Source: Bacteroidales bacterium UBA4360 (GTDB lineage Bacteria; Bacteroidota; Bacteroidia; Bacteroidales; UBA932). Taken from it: a stretch of DNA of 64,000 nucleotides. The DNA lies in assembly GCA_002393945.1 (NCBI GenBank), contig DGSO01000023.1, forward strand, positions 52,637 to 116,636, given 5' to 3'. Positions 48,232-57,583 of this stretch are shown here, piece after piece. The translations under genes and the position numbers were made by a program. A model generated the notes under the pieces. It saw only the letters and a program-made list of their open reading frames with translations. It did not search any database and had not been told where the DNA came from. Within the stretch, counting starts at the first letter, position 1; the number at the start of each line of letters is the position of its first letter.

Positions 48232-49883
48232 CCTCTCTGATACAAATAACGTTTGATACTCTTCTTGGGGGTGCGCTCGAAGTCTTCCGACATGAGCTCT
48301 ATCTTCTTGATCTGGGCATATCCCGGGAGTTCCTGGTTTATGGCGGAAAGGAAGCCCATGACATGCTTCTTGAACTCCTCCAGGGACATTCCGTCAAGCT
48401 CTCCCTGGTGATAGTCCGGATAGACAAGTGCCGTGAGTGCGCCTTCGTCCTCAATTACAAGGGAATCCACCACGTAGCTGAAAGTGTTGATTACGGCTTC
48501 CAGCTCCTCAGGATAGATATTCTGGCCGGAAGGGCCCAGTACCATGCACTTGGAGCGGCCGCGGAGGAAGAGGTATCCGTCCTTGTCGATGACGCCCATG
48601 TCGCCGGTTCTGAACCAGCCGTCCTCGGTGAATGCATCGCGGGTGGCTTCCGGATTCTTGTAATAGCCAAGGCATACGTTGGGGCCCTTGACCTGGACCT
48701 CTCCGGGAACGTGCACGGGGTCTGACGAATCTATGCGGATCTGCATGTTCATGGCTGCGCGGCCGGCAGAACCCACCTTTACCTTGTCCCAGTGGGCATA
48801 GCCGATGATAGGTGCGCATTCGGTCATGCCGTAGCCCACCGTATAATGGAATCCTATCTTGTGCAGGAACTTCTCAACCTCGGGATTGAAGGCCGCACCG
48901 CCCAGGATTACCTCCTCGAACTTGCCGCCGAAGGAGTTTGTGAGCTCCGTGCAGAACTTCTTCTCGATGGAAGGACCCAGTACAGGGATACGGCGGTAGA
49001 AGCGCGTCTTATGAATAAGCGGTTTGAGCTTTGTCTTGTAGACCTTCTCGATAACGAGCGGCACGGCGATGATGATGTCCGGATGGATCTCGCCGAAGGC
49101 CTTCATGATAATCTTGGGACTGGGAACGCGTGAAAGGAAATGGACATGCATGCCGATGGTCATCTCGAAGAGGAACTCGAACATCATGCCGTACATGTGG
49201 GCCGTAGGGAGCATTGAAACTACGTTCATGCCGGCCTTGAGCATAGGGCAAGCGTCCTTTGCAGCAAACTCAATATTGGAGTAGAGGGCCCTGTAGGGCA
49301 GCATTACGCCCTTGGAGAAGCCCGATGTTCCGGAGGTGTAATTGATGATGGCAAGCTCTTCGGCCGTGTCCTCGTAATAATTGAGGTCTTCCGGCTCGAA
49401 GTTGTTGGGATAGCGCTTGCCGAACTCCTCGTTCAAGTGCTCACGCACGGAGTAAAGCTTCTCCGATGCGGCATAGTAGAACTTGAAGGTGTTTATCTGG
49501 ACGATTACCTGAAGGTCGGGCATTTCCTCGGGGATGATGCCTTCCCAAATAACGTCGTCCACGAAGAGGACCTTTGCCTCCGAGTGGTTCACCAGATAAT
49601 GTATGTTGCCGGGCTTGAATTCGTGAAGAATGGGCACTGCCACGGCGCCGTAAGTGATTGCGGCGAGGAAGCATACGCCCCAGTTTGCCTGGTTGCGGGA
49701 GCAGATGGCAACCTTGTCGCCTTTTTCAAGACCGCACTGCTCGAAAGCGATGTGCAGCTTGGCTATCCTGTTTGCCACTTCCCTGTAGGCCAGGGTCATT
49801 CCCTGGTAGTTCGTAAGGGCGGGGCGGTCCCAGTTCCTTACGAAACTCTCCTGGAGAATCTTGTTTACGGATTTGAATTCCAT
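48228..49883 (-). CDS. long-chain acyl-CoA ligase (AMP-forming)
   Basis: 551 residues, adenylate-forming family. P-loop YTSGTSGFSKGVMLPYRAL near residue 190, VGYGMTECAP near 350, hinge GWFRTGDMG and RSKCMVLGPSGQNIYPEE (with a Ser-Lys pair where the family has RxKx). Activates fatty acids as acyl-AMP/acyl-CoA. Ends with FERTPKKSIKRYLY, catalytic Lys region. Follows the gene at 49889 by 5 bp. Confidence 0.9.
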   Translation of the reverse strand: MEFKSVNKILQESFVRNWDRPALTNYQGMTLAYREVANRIAKLHIAFEQCGLEKGDKVAICSRNQANWGVCFLAAITYGAVAVPILHEFKPGNIHYLVNHSEAKVLFVDDVIWEGIIPEEMPDLQVIVQINTFKFYYAASEKLYSVREHLNEEFGKRYPNNFEPEDLNYYEDTAEELAIINYTSGTSGFSKGVMLPYRALYSNIEFAAKDACPMLKAGMNVVSMLPTAHMYGMMFEFLFEMTIGMHVHFLSRVPSPKIIMKAFGEIHPDIIIAVPLVIEKVYKTKLKPLIHKTRFYRRIPVLGPSIEKKFCTELTNSFGGKFEEVILGGAAFNPEVEKFLHKIGFHYTVGYGMTECAPIIGYAHWDKVKVGSAGRAAMNMQIRIDSSDPVHVPGEVQVKGPNVCLGYYKNPEATRDAFTEDGWFRTGDMGVIDKDGYLFLRGRSKCMVLGPSGQNIYPEELEAVINTFSYVVDSLVIEDEGALTALVYPDYHQGELDGMSLEEFKKHVMGFLSAINQELPGYAQIKKIELMSEDFERTPKKSIKRYLYQRG

Positions 49884-49888
49884 GTCAG

Positions 49889-51988
49889 TCAGTTCAGTTT
49901 AAAGTCACGTGTTTTGCCGTCATAACAATCGGCCTTTACGTTTTTGCCGGAAGGAGTTATGGCGGAGTCTGGTTTAATCATTTTGGTTCCCTCGCCCTTC
50001 ACCACGGGCTCTCCGCCGGTGAAAGGATAGATGAGAGTCTGGACGGAAGTGCGTACAATCCAGTACTTTCTGTCCTGGATTTCAAGGAGTTCGGGAAGGT
50101 TCTTGATGGTTTCGGGGCCCTTTATGCCCTGCCAGCCGTCAGGCTTGGCGCCATGCAGATTATACCTTTCCAGAGTGTTGTCCTTGTGAAGTACCGTTAC
50201 GGTATAGCCGCCCGCGCCCGTGAAATCGTAGATGTCCGGGCCCAGGAGGATGTCTTTCTTGAGGTCTACGGGGAAGCCGTTCACCCAGTGGCCAAGGCGG
50301 TCTATGCAGTAGAGTTTGGTCCCTGCGGCGAAGAGGAACTGTATCTTCCCGTTGTTGAAATAGTCTATGTTCTGCACCCTTCCGCAGAGTTTTTCCTTGA
50401 AGGGAGCGCCCCAGACGCCTTTTCCGTTTTCGTCATTGAGGCAGATGGAGCCGTGCGAGTTCTGATACAGATAATTGGTCTTCCCGGTCTGGAAATTCTT
50501 TACGGGGAAAAGGCCGGTGGGCACATCCACGGTGGTGTCCCTTTCCATCACCTGCACCTTTGTGCCCCTGAGCGCGCGCCTGTCAAGGGTGACCTTGAAG
50601 CCGGGAAGTTCTCCGGAAAGGTCTGCCGATGCGAATCCCGGCACGTAACCGCTTCCGGAAGCATAGTCCTTCACAGACTTTGCAAGAGCGGCCGAGAAGA
50701 GATCGTCCACAATCTCCGGGGCGTCAGTGAAGGAGGCGTAGGCGGTGAAGCCGTCCGGGGCCGATATCCCCGCATCCTGAAGGCGCTCCTTGAGGGTGTA
50801 CTCCCCTGCCGAGAATGCATCGGCACCGGGCTTGTCGGAGAAGAGGGTCCAGCGGGAATTGAGGCTTTTCGCGGTGGTGTCCACTATCTGGAAGGGTTCG
50901 CCGAAAGCGAGGCCCAGCACCCCTGGATAGAGGTTTTTGTCCAGTTTGAGGTCCTTGGCGCTGCGCACGAGGAGGGCCTGGTGGAGGACGCCGTCGTCGG
51001 AGCGGAAATCGGCACGGACTATTTCTTTCATCTGGAGGCTGCGGAGCCACTCTTCGGGGGTGAGACTGCGGCCTTTCTTGTCTTTCAGGGCCTTATCCAG
51101 GCGGGAGAGCCTTCCGAGGCCGTCCTCGAAGGTGCGGCGGCTCTGGAGGAACGTTTCAGCGACGGGCATTGCAAGGACACTGCCGACGTTGTAGGGCAAC
51201 GCCTCCGGGAAGAGGGTTTCGCCTGCGGGGGCTGCTGCATAGGCGGCAAACCAGCTCGCGGCGGATTCCCCTTTGTTCGAGGCGCCCTTCAGGACGATTC
51301 CGCCGTCCTTGAGAACCTCGGCCGAAAATGCGCTCCAAGGAGCGAGGCTTTTCACAAAGGCCGATTGCTTGCGGTATTTGGGCGTCGAATACTGCTGCAG
51401 GAGCTTCCCGGCATGCGAATGCGACAGGAATACCACCATGGGGCCTCTCACCTGCGATGTGAGTTCCGTAACTGAGGGATTCAGGACCGACATGCCCTCT
51501 TCAAGGTGCCTTGCCGACGCTCCCACGAAGGTTTCGCTCCTGGAAGCGATGAGGAAGTTCTCCTTGACCTGGGTTTTGAGACCTGCGGCCGCTGCTGCCT
51601 CTGTGTAGCTGGCGAGGAGGGCGGAATCGGCCTTGTCAGTCTTGGTGAGGATGAGGGGAACGAGGGCGCCGCTGCTCTGAAGGGCAACTGCGGTCCGGTT
51701 AGCCCCTACTGCCGAAAGATAGTCCATGACGGCGGGATTCTCTGCCGCGAGGATGGGCCTAAGAAAACCGGTGGAATCGGCAATGAGATTTCTTGCGGCC
51801 CTGGAGCCGTCAAAAACGAAGACGGCAACGGCATCCGAAGGTACGGCACGGAGGACGTCCCAGTCCTCGGAAACGCTTGCAGGCCTGCTACTTGAAGGCT
51901 TGCTGTACAGTTTGGAGAGCGCGAACGCTATTCCCGCTACAAGCAGCGCCGCAGCCGCGGCGGCAATCCATGTGGACTTCTTTCCCAT
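49889..51988 (-). CDS. membrane-anchored DUF3352-like protein with beta-propeller-like C-terminus
   Basis: 699 residues. N-terminal membrane helix (about 6-26), then a long alpha/beta region beginning DWDVLRAVPSDAVAVFVFDG like DUF3352 proteins, and a C-terminal repeat region of short strands with FPVKNF.TGK, GPDIYDFTGAGG and similar turns that looks like WD/PQQ blades. Predicted outside the inner membrane. First gene of the operon with acyl-CoA ligase, deaminase and ctp; -7 box 6 bp before the ATG. Confidence 0.65.
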   Translation of the reverse strand: MGKKSTWIAAAAAALLVAGIAFALSKLYSKPSSSRPASVSEDWDVLRAVPSDAVAVFVFDGSRAARNLIADSTGFLRPILAAENPAVMDYLSAVGANRTAVALQSSGALVPLILTKTDKADSALLASYTEAAAAAGLKTQVKENFLIASRSETFVGASARHLEEGMSVLNPSVTELTSQVRGPMVVFLSHSHAGKLLQQYSTPKYRKQSAFVKSLAPWSAFSAEVLKDGGIVLKGASNKGESAASWFAAYAAAPAGETLFPEALPYNVGSVLAMPVAETFLQSRRTFEDGLGRLSRLDKALKDKKGRSLTPEEWLRSLQMKEIVRADFRSDDGVLHQALLVRSAKDLKLDKNLYPGVLGLAFGEPFQIVDTTAKSLNSRWTLFSDKPGADAFSAGEYTLKERLQDAGISAPDGFTAYASFTDAPEIVDDLFSAALAKSVKDYASGSGYVPGFASADLSGELPGFKVTLDRRALRGTKVQVMERDTTVDVPTGLFPVKNFQTGKTNYLYQNSHGSICLNDENGKGVWGAPFKEKLCGRVQNIDYFNNGKIQFLFAAGTKLYCIDRLGHWVNGFPVDLKKDILLGPDIYDFTGAGGYTVTVLHKDNTLERYNLHGAKPDGWQGIKGPETIKNLPELLEIQDRKYWIVRTSVQTLIYPFTGGEPVVKGEGTKMIKPDSAITPSGKNVKADCYDGKTRDFKLN

Positions 51989-51994
51989 AGTTTA

Positions 51995-52002
51995 CAAAGA
52001 TA
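51995..52002 (-). promoter_or_regulatory. -7 box for the 49889-46247 operon
   Basis: Minus-strand TATCTTTG, 6 bp before the ATG at 51988; leaderless configuration. Confidence 0.5.
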
Positions 52003-52034
52003 GATATTAAATTTTAGTTTTGATTCTTTTTTCT

Positions 52035-52042
52035 TACTTTTG
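52035..52042 (+). promoter_or_regulatory. -7 box for the barrel gene at 52066
   Basis: TACTTTTG, 23 bp before the GTG start. Confidence 0.4.
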
Positions 52043-52065
52043 CCGAAAATTCGCATTTAGATACC

Positions 52066-52785
52066 GTGAAAAAGTTAACCTTATTACTTACTGTTCTCAT
52101 CCAGGCTGCCGTTCTGCAGGCACAGGACAGGGGCCTTGGCAATCCCAATTCAATCTACATTGAAAAAGGCACATTCTCGGCCGGAATAAACGGCGCCTAC
52201 CGTAGCTTCAACGCTGCCGACGGCATGTCCATCCTTGGTCTCATTTCCAACACCGACGGCAAACTGTCCCTCCTCTCCATGGATGCCCATGCCGACTGGT
52301 TCTTCCGGGACAATCTCTCGCTCGTTGCAACGCTGGGGTACTCAAACACCGGAGTTGACAGCAATACCCTCAAGCTGACGGAACTGCTGGACATGTCAAA
52401 CAAGCACACAAGGAGCGAAAAGTATTCCGGAAGCATCGGTGTCAGGAAGTACATCCCGCTGTTCAACAGCAAGATTCTGGCAATCTTCGGAGAAGGCCGC
52501 CTTGGCGGATCCCGCGGATACAGCAAGACCTACGCCGTTACGGAAAGGGGCAAGGAGGGTTCCTACACAGACCTTTATTCCGTAAGCCTGGGCGTAATAG
52601 CCGGGGCATCGGTTTTCGTAAATGACCGCCTTGCAGTGCAGATTTCGCTGCCGGTTGCAGAAATAGGATACGACTGGGAAAAGCAGACCGAGGCGCAGGT
52701 CAAGGAGAGTTCCCTCACCGGACTCACCCTCTCCAAGAAGTCCAACCTGCTTGGTATCGAGATAGGCACTATCTTTTGTTTTTAA
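52066..52785 (+). CDS. small outer-membrane beta-barrel protein
   Basis: 239 residues, GTG start, signal peptide (cut near VLQAQ). Alternating amphipathic strands (GTFSAGINGAYRSF, LSLVATLGYSNTG, YSVSLGVIAGASVF) ending in a terminal aromatic (IGTIFCF), the pattern of an eight- to ten-stranded barrel. Function unknown. Followed 13 bp later by the PCMD lipoprotein, so probably one transcript. Confidence 0.65.
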   Translation: MKKLTLLLTVLIQAAVLQAQDRGLGNPNSIYIEKGTFSAGINGAYRSFNAADGMSILGLISNTDGKLSLLSMDAHADWFFRDNLSLVATLGYSNTGVDSNTLKLTELLDMSNKHTRSEKYSGSIGVRKYIPLFNSKILAIFGEGRLGGSRGYSKTYAVTERGKEGSYTDLYSVSLGVIAGASVFVNDRLAVQISLPVAEIGYDWEKQTEAQVKESSLTGLTLSKKSNLLGIEIGTIFCF

Positions 52786-52797
52786 ATTGGAAAGGAC

Positions 52798-53862
52798 ATG
52801 AAAACAAAATATCTTCTTGCTCTTGCAGCACCGCTGATGGCATCCTGTGCCGGACACTGGAATGACATCGCCCACGAGGAAGTTGTAGCATCGATTACGG
52901 CTTTTGCCGTACAGGAACAGGCAAAATGCACCATCAACGCGCTGGATAAAAACATCGCACTCGTCCTCCCCTATGATGCCGATCCCAAGGCCGTCACGGT
53001 GAGCGAGTTCGCCATGACGGAAGGCGCCAGGTGCACCCCTGAAATCAAGGTTGGCGACAAGCTGGACGTCACTTCGCCGATTACCCTTACACTCACCACC
53101 TACGACGACTACGTGTGGACTTTATCGGCAGTCCAGAAGCCCAAGCCGCTCAGTGACATTTACAACATGAACTTCGACTTGTGGAGCAAGGATTGGGGCA
53201 TTGACGCCGCCTACGGAGAAGATGCCGACGATGAACAGAAGGCGGTTTGGGGAACCGGCGGATTTGTTCTTTACATATCGATGGGCGGCACTCCGGTGAT
53301 GACTAAAGAGACCGAAGCACTGGCCGTTGAAGGCGAAGGAAAGGCTGCCGTAAAGCTTGAGACCATTTATTCAGAGGCTTTGTCACTGCTGGGGAACGGA
53401 ACCATCTTCACCGGCTCACTGGAGTCGTTCTTGCCGGAGGAATTCAAGGTCAAACTGGGTACGCCTTACAAAAAGCGCCCGGTGACCATGGACGGTTATG
53501 CCCGCTACATACCCAAGACCATCGACCACGCAGCCGGTGCATACACGGACAAGATGGGCACCCTGGACAACGCGTCCATATTCATCGCCCTTGCCGACTG
53601 GGACAGCCCGTATGAGGTTGCTCCTCCCACAAAGATACAGGAAGGGACGGAGAGCATTCCCGGCATCATCGGCTACGGAAAATTCATTCTGGACAGGGAA
53701 ACTGACGGCTACGAGAAGTTCTCCATAAAGCTAAACTACCTGAATGACAAGACTCCCGCCTTTGCGGTAATCATGGCCAGCTCCAGCGCCCTTGGCGACT
53801 ACGGCACCGGCGCCGCCGGCTCCGTCCTCTACCTGGACGAACTCGGCTTTACGTACGAATAG
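52798..53862 (+). CDS. PCMD-domain lipoprotein
   Basis: 354 residues. Lipobox MASC, an N-terminal Ig-like domain (VASITAFAVQEQAKCTINAL to about 110) and a C-terminal jelly-roll of the putative carbohydrate-metabolism (PCMD) family from about residue 118. Family members are surface lipoproteins, often near glycan-use genes. Carbohydrate binding is inferred, not shown. Confidence 0.75.
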   Translation: MKTKYLLALAAPLMASCAGHWNDIAHEEVVASITAFAVQEQAKCTINALDKNIALVLPYDADPKAVTVSEFAMTEGARCTPEIKVGDKLDVTSPITLTLTTYDDYVWTLSAVQKPKPLSDIYNMNFDLWSKDWGIDAAYGEDADDEQKAVWGTGGFVLYISMGGTPVMTKETEALAVEGEGKAAVKLETIYSEALSLLGNGTIFTGSLESFLPEEFKVKLGTPYKKRPVTMDGYARYIPKTIDHAAGAYTDKMGTLDNASIFIALADWDSPYEVAPPTKIQEGTESIPGIIGYGKFILDRETDGYEKFSIKLNYLNDKTPAFAVIMASSSALGDYGTGAAGSVLYLDELGFTYE

Positions 53863-53912
53863 TCATGCAAGATTCCGCTGCGGCCGGAGTTTATTGACAA
53901 AAAGAGAAAACC

Positions 53913-55142
53913 ATGTCAAGAGCATTATCCATCATCACCGCGGCTCTCGCCGTCCTTCTTACCTCATGCGGAAAGAACACGGATGACAATGCGGCCAACC
54001 CCTATAAGCCCCTGGACCTCAGCACGAAATCGGCCGAGCTTGTCAGTGAGGGGCACCGGTTCTCCTTCGACTACATCGACAGGATAAACGCCGTCGCCGA
54101 CAAGGATTATATCGTCTCACCTCTGAGCATGCAGTTCCTTCTGGGAATGATTCTGAACGGCGCCCAGGGCAAGACCGCCCAGGAGATCTGCAATGTCCTG
54201 GGCTACGGTGAAGGGGAAGTCCCGGCTGTGAACGAGTACTGCCTCTCAATGCTGGAACAACTCCCATCCCTGGACAGGAAGACCAAGCTGTCCATTGCAA
54301 ACGCCATCTTCGTTGATGACGGCTGGCCCCTCAAAAAAGGATACGTCGCCGACGCCGGCAGGTACTACAAGGCCGAGGTTCGCAACCTCGACTTTGCCGA
54401 CGGGAAAAAATCTCTCGACGTCATCAACACCTGGTGCAGCAAAAATACCGCCGGAATGATTCCAAAGGTCCTGGACGAGGTAAGCCCGGAATACCTTGCC
54501 TTCCTTCTCAATGCCTTGTACTTCAAGAGCCAGTGGAAGGAGAAGTTCTCGAAGAGCGCAACCGCCGACGAGAACTTCACCTCCGAGTCCGGCGTGAAGA
54601 GCAAGGTGAAGATGATGAAGCAGAGCAAGAAATACGGATACCTCTCGACGAAGCTTTTCCAGATGGTCCGCATCCCCTACGGCAACGGAGCCTTCGCTAT
54701 GACCGTCTTTCTCCCAAAGGACGGCTACAGGGTTTCAGACGTCTGCGCCTTCCTCAAGGATGCCGATTGGAATGCATACCGTTACGGATCAACCTGCGAA
54801 GTGGACCTGTGGATTCCCCGCTTTGAGACCAAGTTCCACATCAAGCTCAACGACATCCTCTCGGAAATGGGAATGCCCACTTCCTTCATGGGAGGAAAGG
54901 CCGATTTCAAGGCCATGTCAGACTATGCCGACTACCTCGGTTTCGTTCAGCAGGACGCCGCCATCAAGGTTGACGAGGACGGGGCCGAAGCCGCTGTGGT
55001 TTCCAGCGCCGGCATGGTTAAGGAATCGGCACTCGGCCCAAGCGAAAACGCCGTCTTCCATGCCGATCATCCTTTCCTCTACCTGATCACCGAATCCAGC
55101 ACAGGCGCCGTCCTCTTCGCCGGCCGCTTCAGCGGCAATTAA
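53913..55142 (+). CDS. serpin, lipoprotein form
   Basis: Serine-protease-inhibitor fold on a lipid anchor. 409 residues, lipobox LLTSC. Serpin core is complete: YIVSPLSMQFLLGMILNGAQ, NALYFKSQWKEKF, FLPKDGY, and the hinge DEDGAEAAVVSSAG, with small residues as required for loop insertion, so probably inhibitory. The reactive bond lies in about VKESALGP, P1 not certain. Ends ADHPFLYLI then TESSTGAVLFAGRF. Likely defends against host or competitor proteases. A remnant of a paralogue is at 34496. Confidence 0.93.
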   Translation: MSRALSIITAALAVLLTSCGKNTDDNAANPYKPLDLSTKSAELVSEGHRFSFDYIDRINAVADKDYIVSPLSMQFLLGMILNGAQGKTAQEICNVLGYGEGEVPAVNEYCLSMLEQLPSLDRKTKLSIANAIFVDDGWPLKKGYVADAGRYYKAEVRNLDFADGKKSLDVINTWCSKNTAGMIPKVLDEVSPEYLAFLLNALYFKSQWKEKFSKSATADENFTSESGVKSKVKMMKQSKKYGYLSTKLFQMVRIPYGNGAFAMTVFLPKDGYRVSDVCAFLKDADWNAYRYGSTCEVDLWIPRFETKFHIKLNDILSEMGMPTSFMGGKADFKAMSDYADYLGFVQQDAAIKVDEDGAEAAVVSSAGMVKESALGPSENAVFHADHPFLYLITESSTGAVLFAGRFSGN

Positions 55143-56132
55143 TTACATCGACAGCACGTTGAGGACGGTGCGGAGTTCGTCGTTGATGGGTTTGTTCATC
55201 TTGACGGCCCTGGAGATGGGGACGTAGACGATTTCGTCGTTCTTTATGCCCACCATGACATTGCGCTGGCCTTCGAGCAGGGCCTCGATGGCGGCGTAAC
55301 CCAGGCGGGAGGCGAGGATGCGGTCATAGGCAGTGGGCATGCCGCCGCGCTGGAGATGGCCGAGGATGGTAACCCTGGCGTCGAACTGGGGGAATTCCTT
55401 CTTGATACGGTCGGCATAATACATTGCACCACCGACGCCGTCTTTCTGGGCTTCGCTCACGAGGACGATGGCGCTGTTCTTGCTCTTGCGCTTGCCTCTT
55501 TCGATGAATTCGGCCAGCTGGTCTACGTCGGTGGCGCTTTCGGGGATGATGGCGGCCTCGGCACCGGAGGCGATGGCGCTGTTCTGGGCGAGGAAGCCGG
55601 CGTCGCGTCCCATGACCTCGATGAAGAAGATGCGGTCGTGGCTGTTGGCGGTGTCCCTGATCTTATCGACACACTGGACTATGGTGTTAAGGGCCGAATC
55701 ATAGCCGATGGTGGAGTCTGTCCCGTAAAGGTCGTTGTCGATGGTTCCGGGAAGGCCGATGATGGGGATGTCGTACTCCCTTGCAAAGAGCTGTGCCCCG
55801 GTGAGGGAGCCGTTTCCGCCGATGACGATGAGGGCGTCTATCCCGGCTTCGACCATATTGGCGTATGCGACCTTGCGTCCTTCAGGCTCGAGGAAAGCCT
55901 TGCTGCGGGCGGTTTTCAGGATGGTTCCGCCGCGCTGGATGGTGTTGGAAACCGACGAGGACGTAAACTTTACGAACTCCTTGTCGATGAGTCCCTGATA
56001 TCCGCGCAATATGCCAACTACGTTCATGTCGTTGTAACGTGCGGCGCGGGTGACGGCACGTATTGCTGCATTCATTCCCGGAGCATCGCCCCCTGAGGTG
56101 AGTACACCTATGGTCTTTATCTGTCTTTCCAT
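55143..56132 (-). CDS. pfkA: 6-phosphofructokinase, ATP-dependent type
   Basis: Fructose 6-phosphate to fructose 1,6-bisphosphate. 329 residues: GVLTSGGDAPGMNAAIR (nucleotide site), GGNGSLTGA, the catalytic PGTIDND block near 130 and MGRDAGFLA. GGNGS replaces the GGDGS typical of ATP enzymes, a change I note without concluding a PPi enzyme. I chose the ATG at 56132, just downstream of the -7 box at 56157-56164; the next ATG upstream is at 56156. Confidence 0.93.
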   Translation of the reverse strand: MERQIKTIGVLTSGGDAPGMNAAIRAVTRAARYNDMNVVGILRGYQGLIDKEFVKFTSSSVSNTIQRGGTILKTARSKAFLEPEGRKVAYANMVEAGIDALIVIGGNGSLTGAQLFAREYDIPIIGLPGTIDNDLYGTDSTIGYDSALNTIVQCVDKIRDTANSHDRIFFIEVMGRDAGFLAQNSAIASGAEAAIIPESATDVDQLAEFIERGKRKSKNSAIVLVSEAQKDGVGGAMYYADRIKKEFPQFDARVTILGHLQRGGMPTAYDRILASRLGYAAIEALLEGQRNVMVGIKNDEIVYVPISRAVKMNKPINDELRTVLNVLSM

Positions 56133-56156
56133 GGATATAGGCTTTTTTTCAGCCAT

Positions 56157-56164
56157 CAAAGTTA
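56157..56164 (-). promoter_or_regulatory. -7 box for pfkA
   Basis: Minus-strand TAACTTTG, 24 bp before the ATG at 56132. Confidence 0.5.
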
Positions 56165-56176
56165 GCAAATTTTTCG

Positions 56177-56184
56177 TATCTTCG
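56177..56184 (+). promoter_or_regulatory. variant -7 box (TATCTTCG) for the deoxyribosyltransferase-like gene
   Basis: TATCTTCG, 22 bp before the ATG at 56207. Confidence 0.3.
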
Positions 56185-56206
56185 GGACTGCAATTCAAAG
56201 TAAGGC

Positions 56207-56725
56207 ATGAAACATTTCTGGAGCATATTAATCGCAGCGGCATTGTGTGCATGCTCACAGCAGGGAGACTCCTCAAAGCCCACGGTGACGCTGCACCCGC
56301 ACGAAGAGTTTACCGGAGACGTCAAAGGCTACACCAGTGTGTTCCTGGCCGGCACCATCGACATGGGAAAGGCAGAACGCTGGCAGGACGAGGCCGAAAG
56401 GCTGTTTGCCGAAAAACCCGGCAGCTACATCCTGTACAATCCCCGCCAGGCAGAGTGGCATCCCGAACGCGAAGGCGAGATGGACTACCAGGTGAACTGG
56501 AAGCTCGAACACCTTGAAAGTGCCGACTGGATACTAATGAACTTCCTCCCGGGCAGCCAGTCCCCTATTACACTTCTGGAACTGGGCCTCCACGCAAAAA
56601 GCGGAAAACTGATCGTGGTGTGCACACCCGGCTACTTCCGTTACGACAACGTCCGCATCACCTGCGGCAGATACGGCGTGCCGATGTACTCATCCCTTGA
56701 GACGGCCATCGAAGCCATCCGCTAA
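56207..56725 (+). CDS. lipoprotein with nucleoside 2-deoxyribosyltransferase-like domain
   Basis: 172 residues. Lipobox LCAC at about residues 13-16, then the Nuc_deoxyri_tr2 type fold: VFLAGTIDMGKAERWQDEAE, YNPRQAEWHPE, DWILMNFLPGSQSPITLLEL. The Glu in LLELG fits the nucleophile of the family. The unusual point is export and lipidation of a nucleotide-metabolism fold, so an extracellular target is likely. Role unknown. Confidence 0.8.
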   Translation: MKHFWSILIAAALCACSQQGDSSKPTVTLHPHEEFTGDVKGYTSVFLAGTIDMGKAERWQDEAERLFAEKPGSYILYNPRQAEWHPEREGEMDYQVNWKLEHLESADWILMNFLPGSQSPITLLELGLHAKSGKLIVVCTPGYFRYDNVRITCGRYGVPMYSSLETAIEAIR

Positions 56726-57579
56726 TAATAGCGCTTCACGAGTTTGTGAACGTAATAGGCGAAGAATAGTTTTTCCGGGAAAGAAGGCTTCAGGAAGATG
56801 GGGCGCATCATGACGTCGATGGCGGCGAACTTGCCTGCAAGTACGTCGAACTCCGAATGGTCTTCCTTGCCGGTGTATGCCTTCGCAAAGGCGTCCCAGT
56901 ACCGGTGGAACTGCTCCAGGGTCATGTGGAAGATGTTCTGCACCTGCTTCATGGGAGCGTAAATCTGACATATCTGGAACAGGTGGCCGATGTCGAACAT
57001 GGGGTCTCCGTAGGCGAAGCGGCCAAGGTCTATCCAGTAGCACTTTCCCTCTGACAATATGACGTTTCCGGGCTGGAAATCTCCGTGGGAGCATGTTGTG
57101 CATTCCTTAAGGGTCTCCAGAAATGCCCGTATCTTCTGCCTGTCCTTCCTGCCGATATAAGTTGCGACCTCAGTCCCCTTCAGTGCCTGCTGAAGGCGGC
57201 TGGGAAAGAATTCTGTGTCACAGGGCGTGGCAAAGAACTCCTTGCCCAGCTTTGCCAGAAGCTGCGCCATCTCCTCCGTGCGCTCAGGCTCGTCATGGCA
57301 GATGCGGGAGAGGGATTTCTTCTTGAGAATGAGCTGCGAGACTGCCCCGTAGCCTCCTCCCACGCGCACGATTTCATACATCTTGGGCGTAGAAAGCCCC
57401 AGGGCCTCCACGGCCTTGGACACGTCAAACTCCTTTTTGACGCTTTCCAGGTCGTTGCTGCGGCTGTTGTTCACCTTGAGCATCCGGTCCGGGCACTCAG
57501 GGTTGACATACGTCTTCCCGTTGCCGCCCTCGCCCACCTGGGTCCAGCCCGCCAAATCTATTTGCCGATAGTCTGCCAT
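56722..57579 (-). CDS. aminoglycoside phosphotransferase-fold kinase
   Basis: 285 residues. APH/choline-kinase fold: nucleotide loop GEGGNGKTYVNP near 13, Brenner-type HGDFQPGNVI near 180 and IDLGRFAYGDPMFD near 200 (metal Asp). Resembles the TIGR02172 paralogue family of anaerobes. Start ATG at 57579, four bp after the DUF4861 stop, so it belongs to the kdu operon. It overlaps the deoxyribosyltransferase-like stop by 4 bp in convergent orientation. The substrate is not predictable. Confidence 0.75.
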   Translation of the reverse strand: MADYRQIDLAGWTQVGEGGNGKTYVNPECPDRMLKVNNSRSNDLESVKKEFDVSKAVEALGLSTPKMYEIVRVGGGYGAVSQLILKKKSLSRICHDEPERTEEMAQLLAKLGKEFFATPCDTEFFPSRLQQALKGTEVATYIGRKDRQKIRAFLETLKECTTCSHGDFQPGNVILSEGKCYWIDLGRFAYGDPMFDIGHLFQICQIYAPMKQVQNIFHMTLEQFHRYWDAFAKAYTGKEDHSEFDVLAGKFAAIDVMMRPIFLKPSFPEKLFFAYYVHKLVKRYY

Positions 57580-57583
57580 GGAC

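Noticed and set aside
55143..56132. PPi-dependent phosphofructokinase from GGNGS
   Set aside because: Only one position deviates; the PGTIDND block and overall length fit the ATP enzyme, so I kept the ordinary call.
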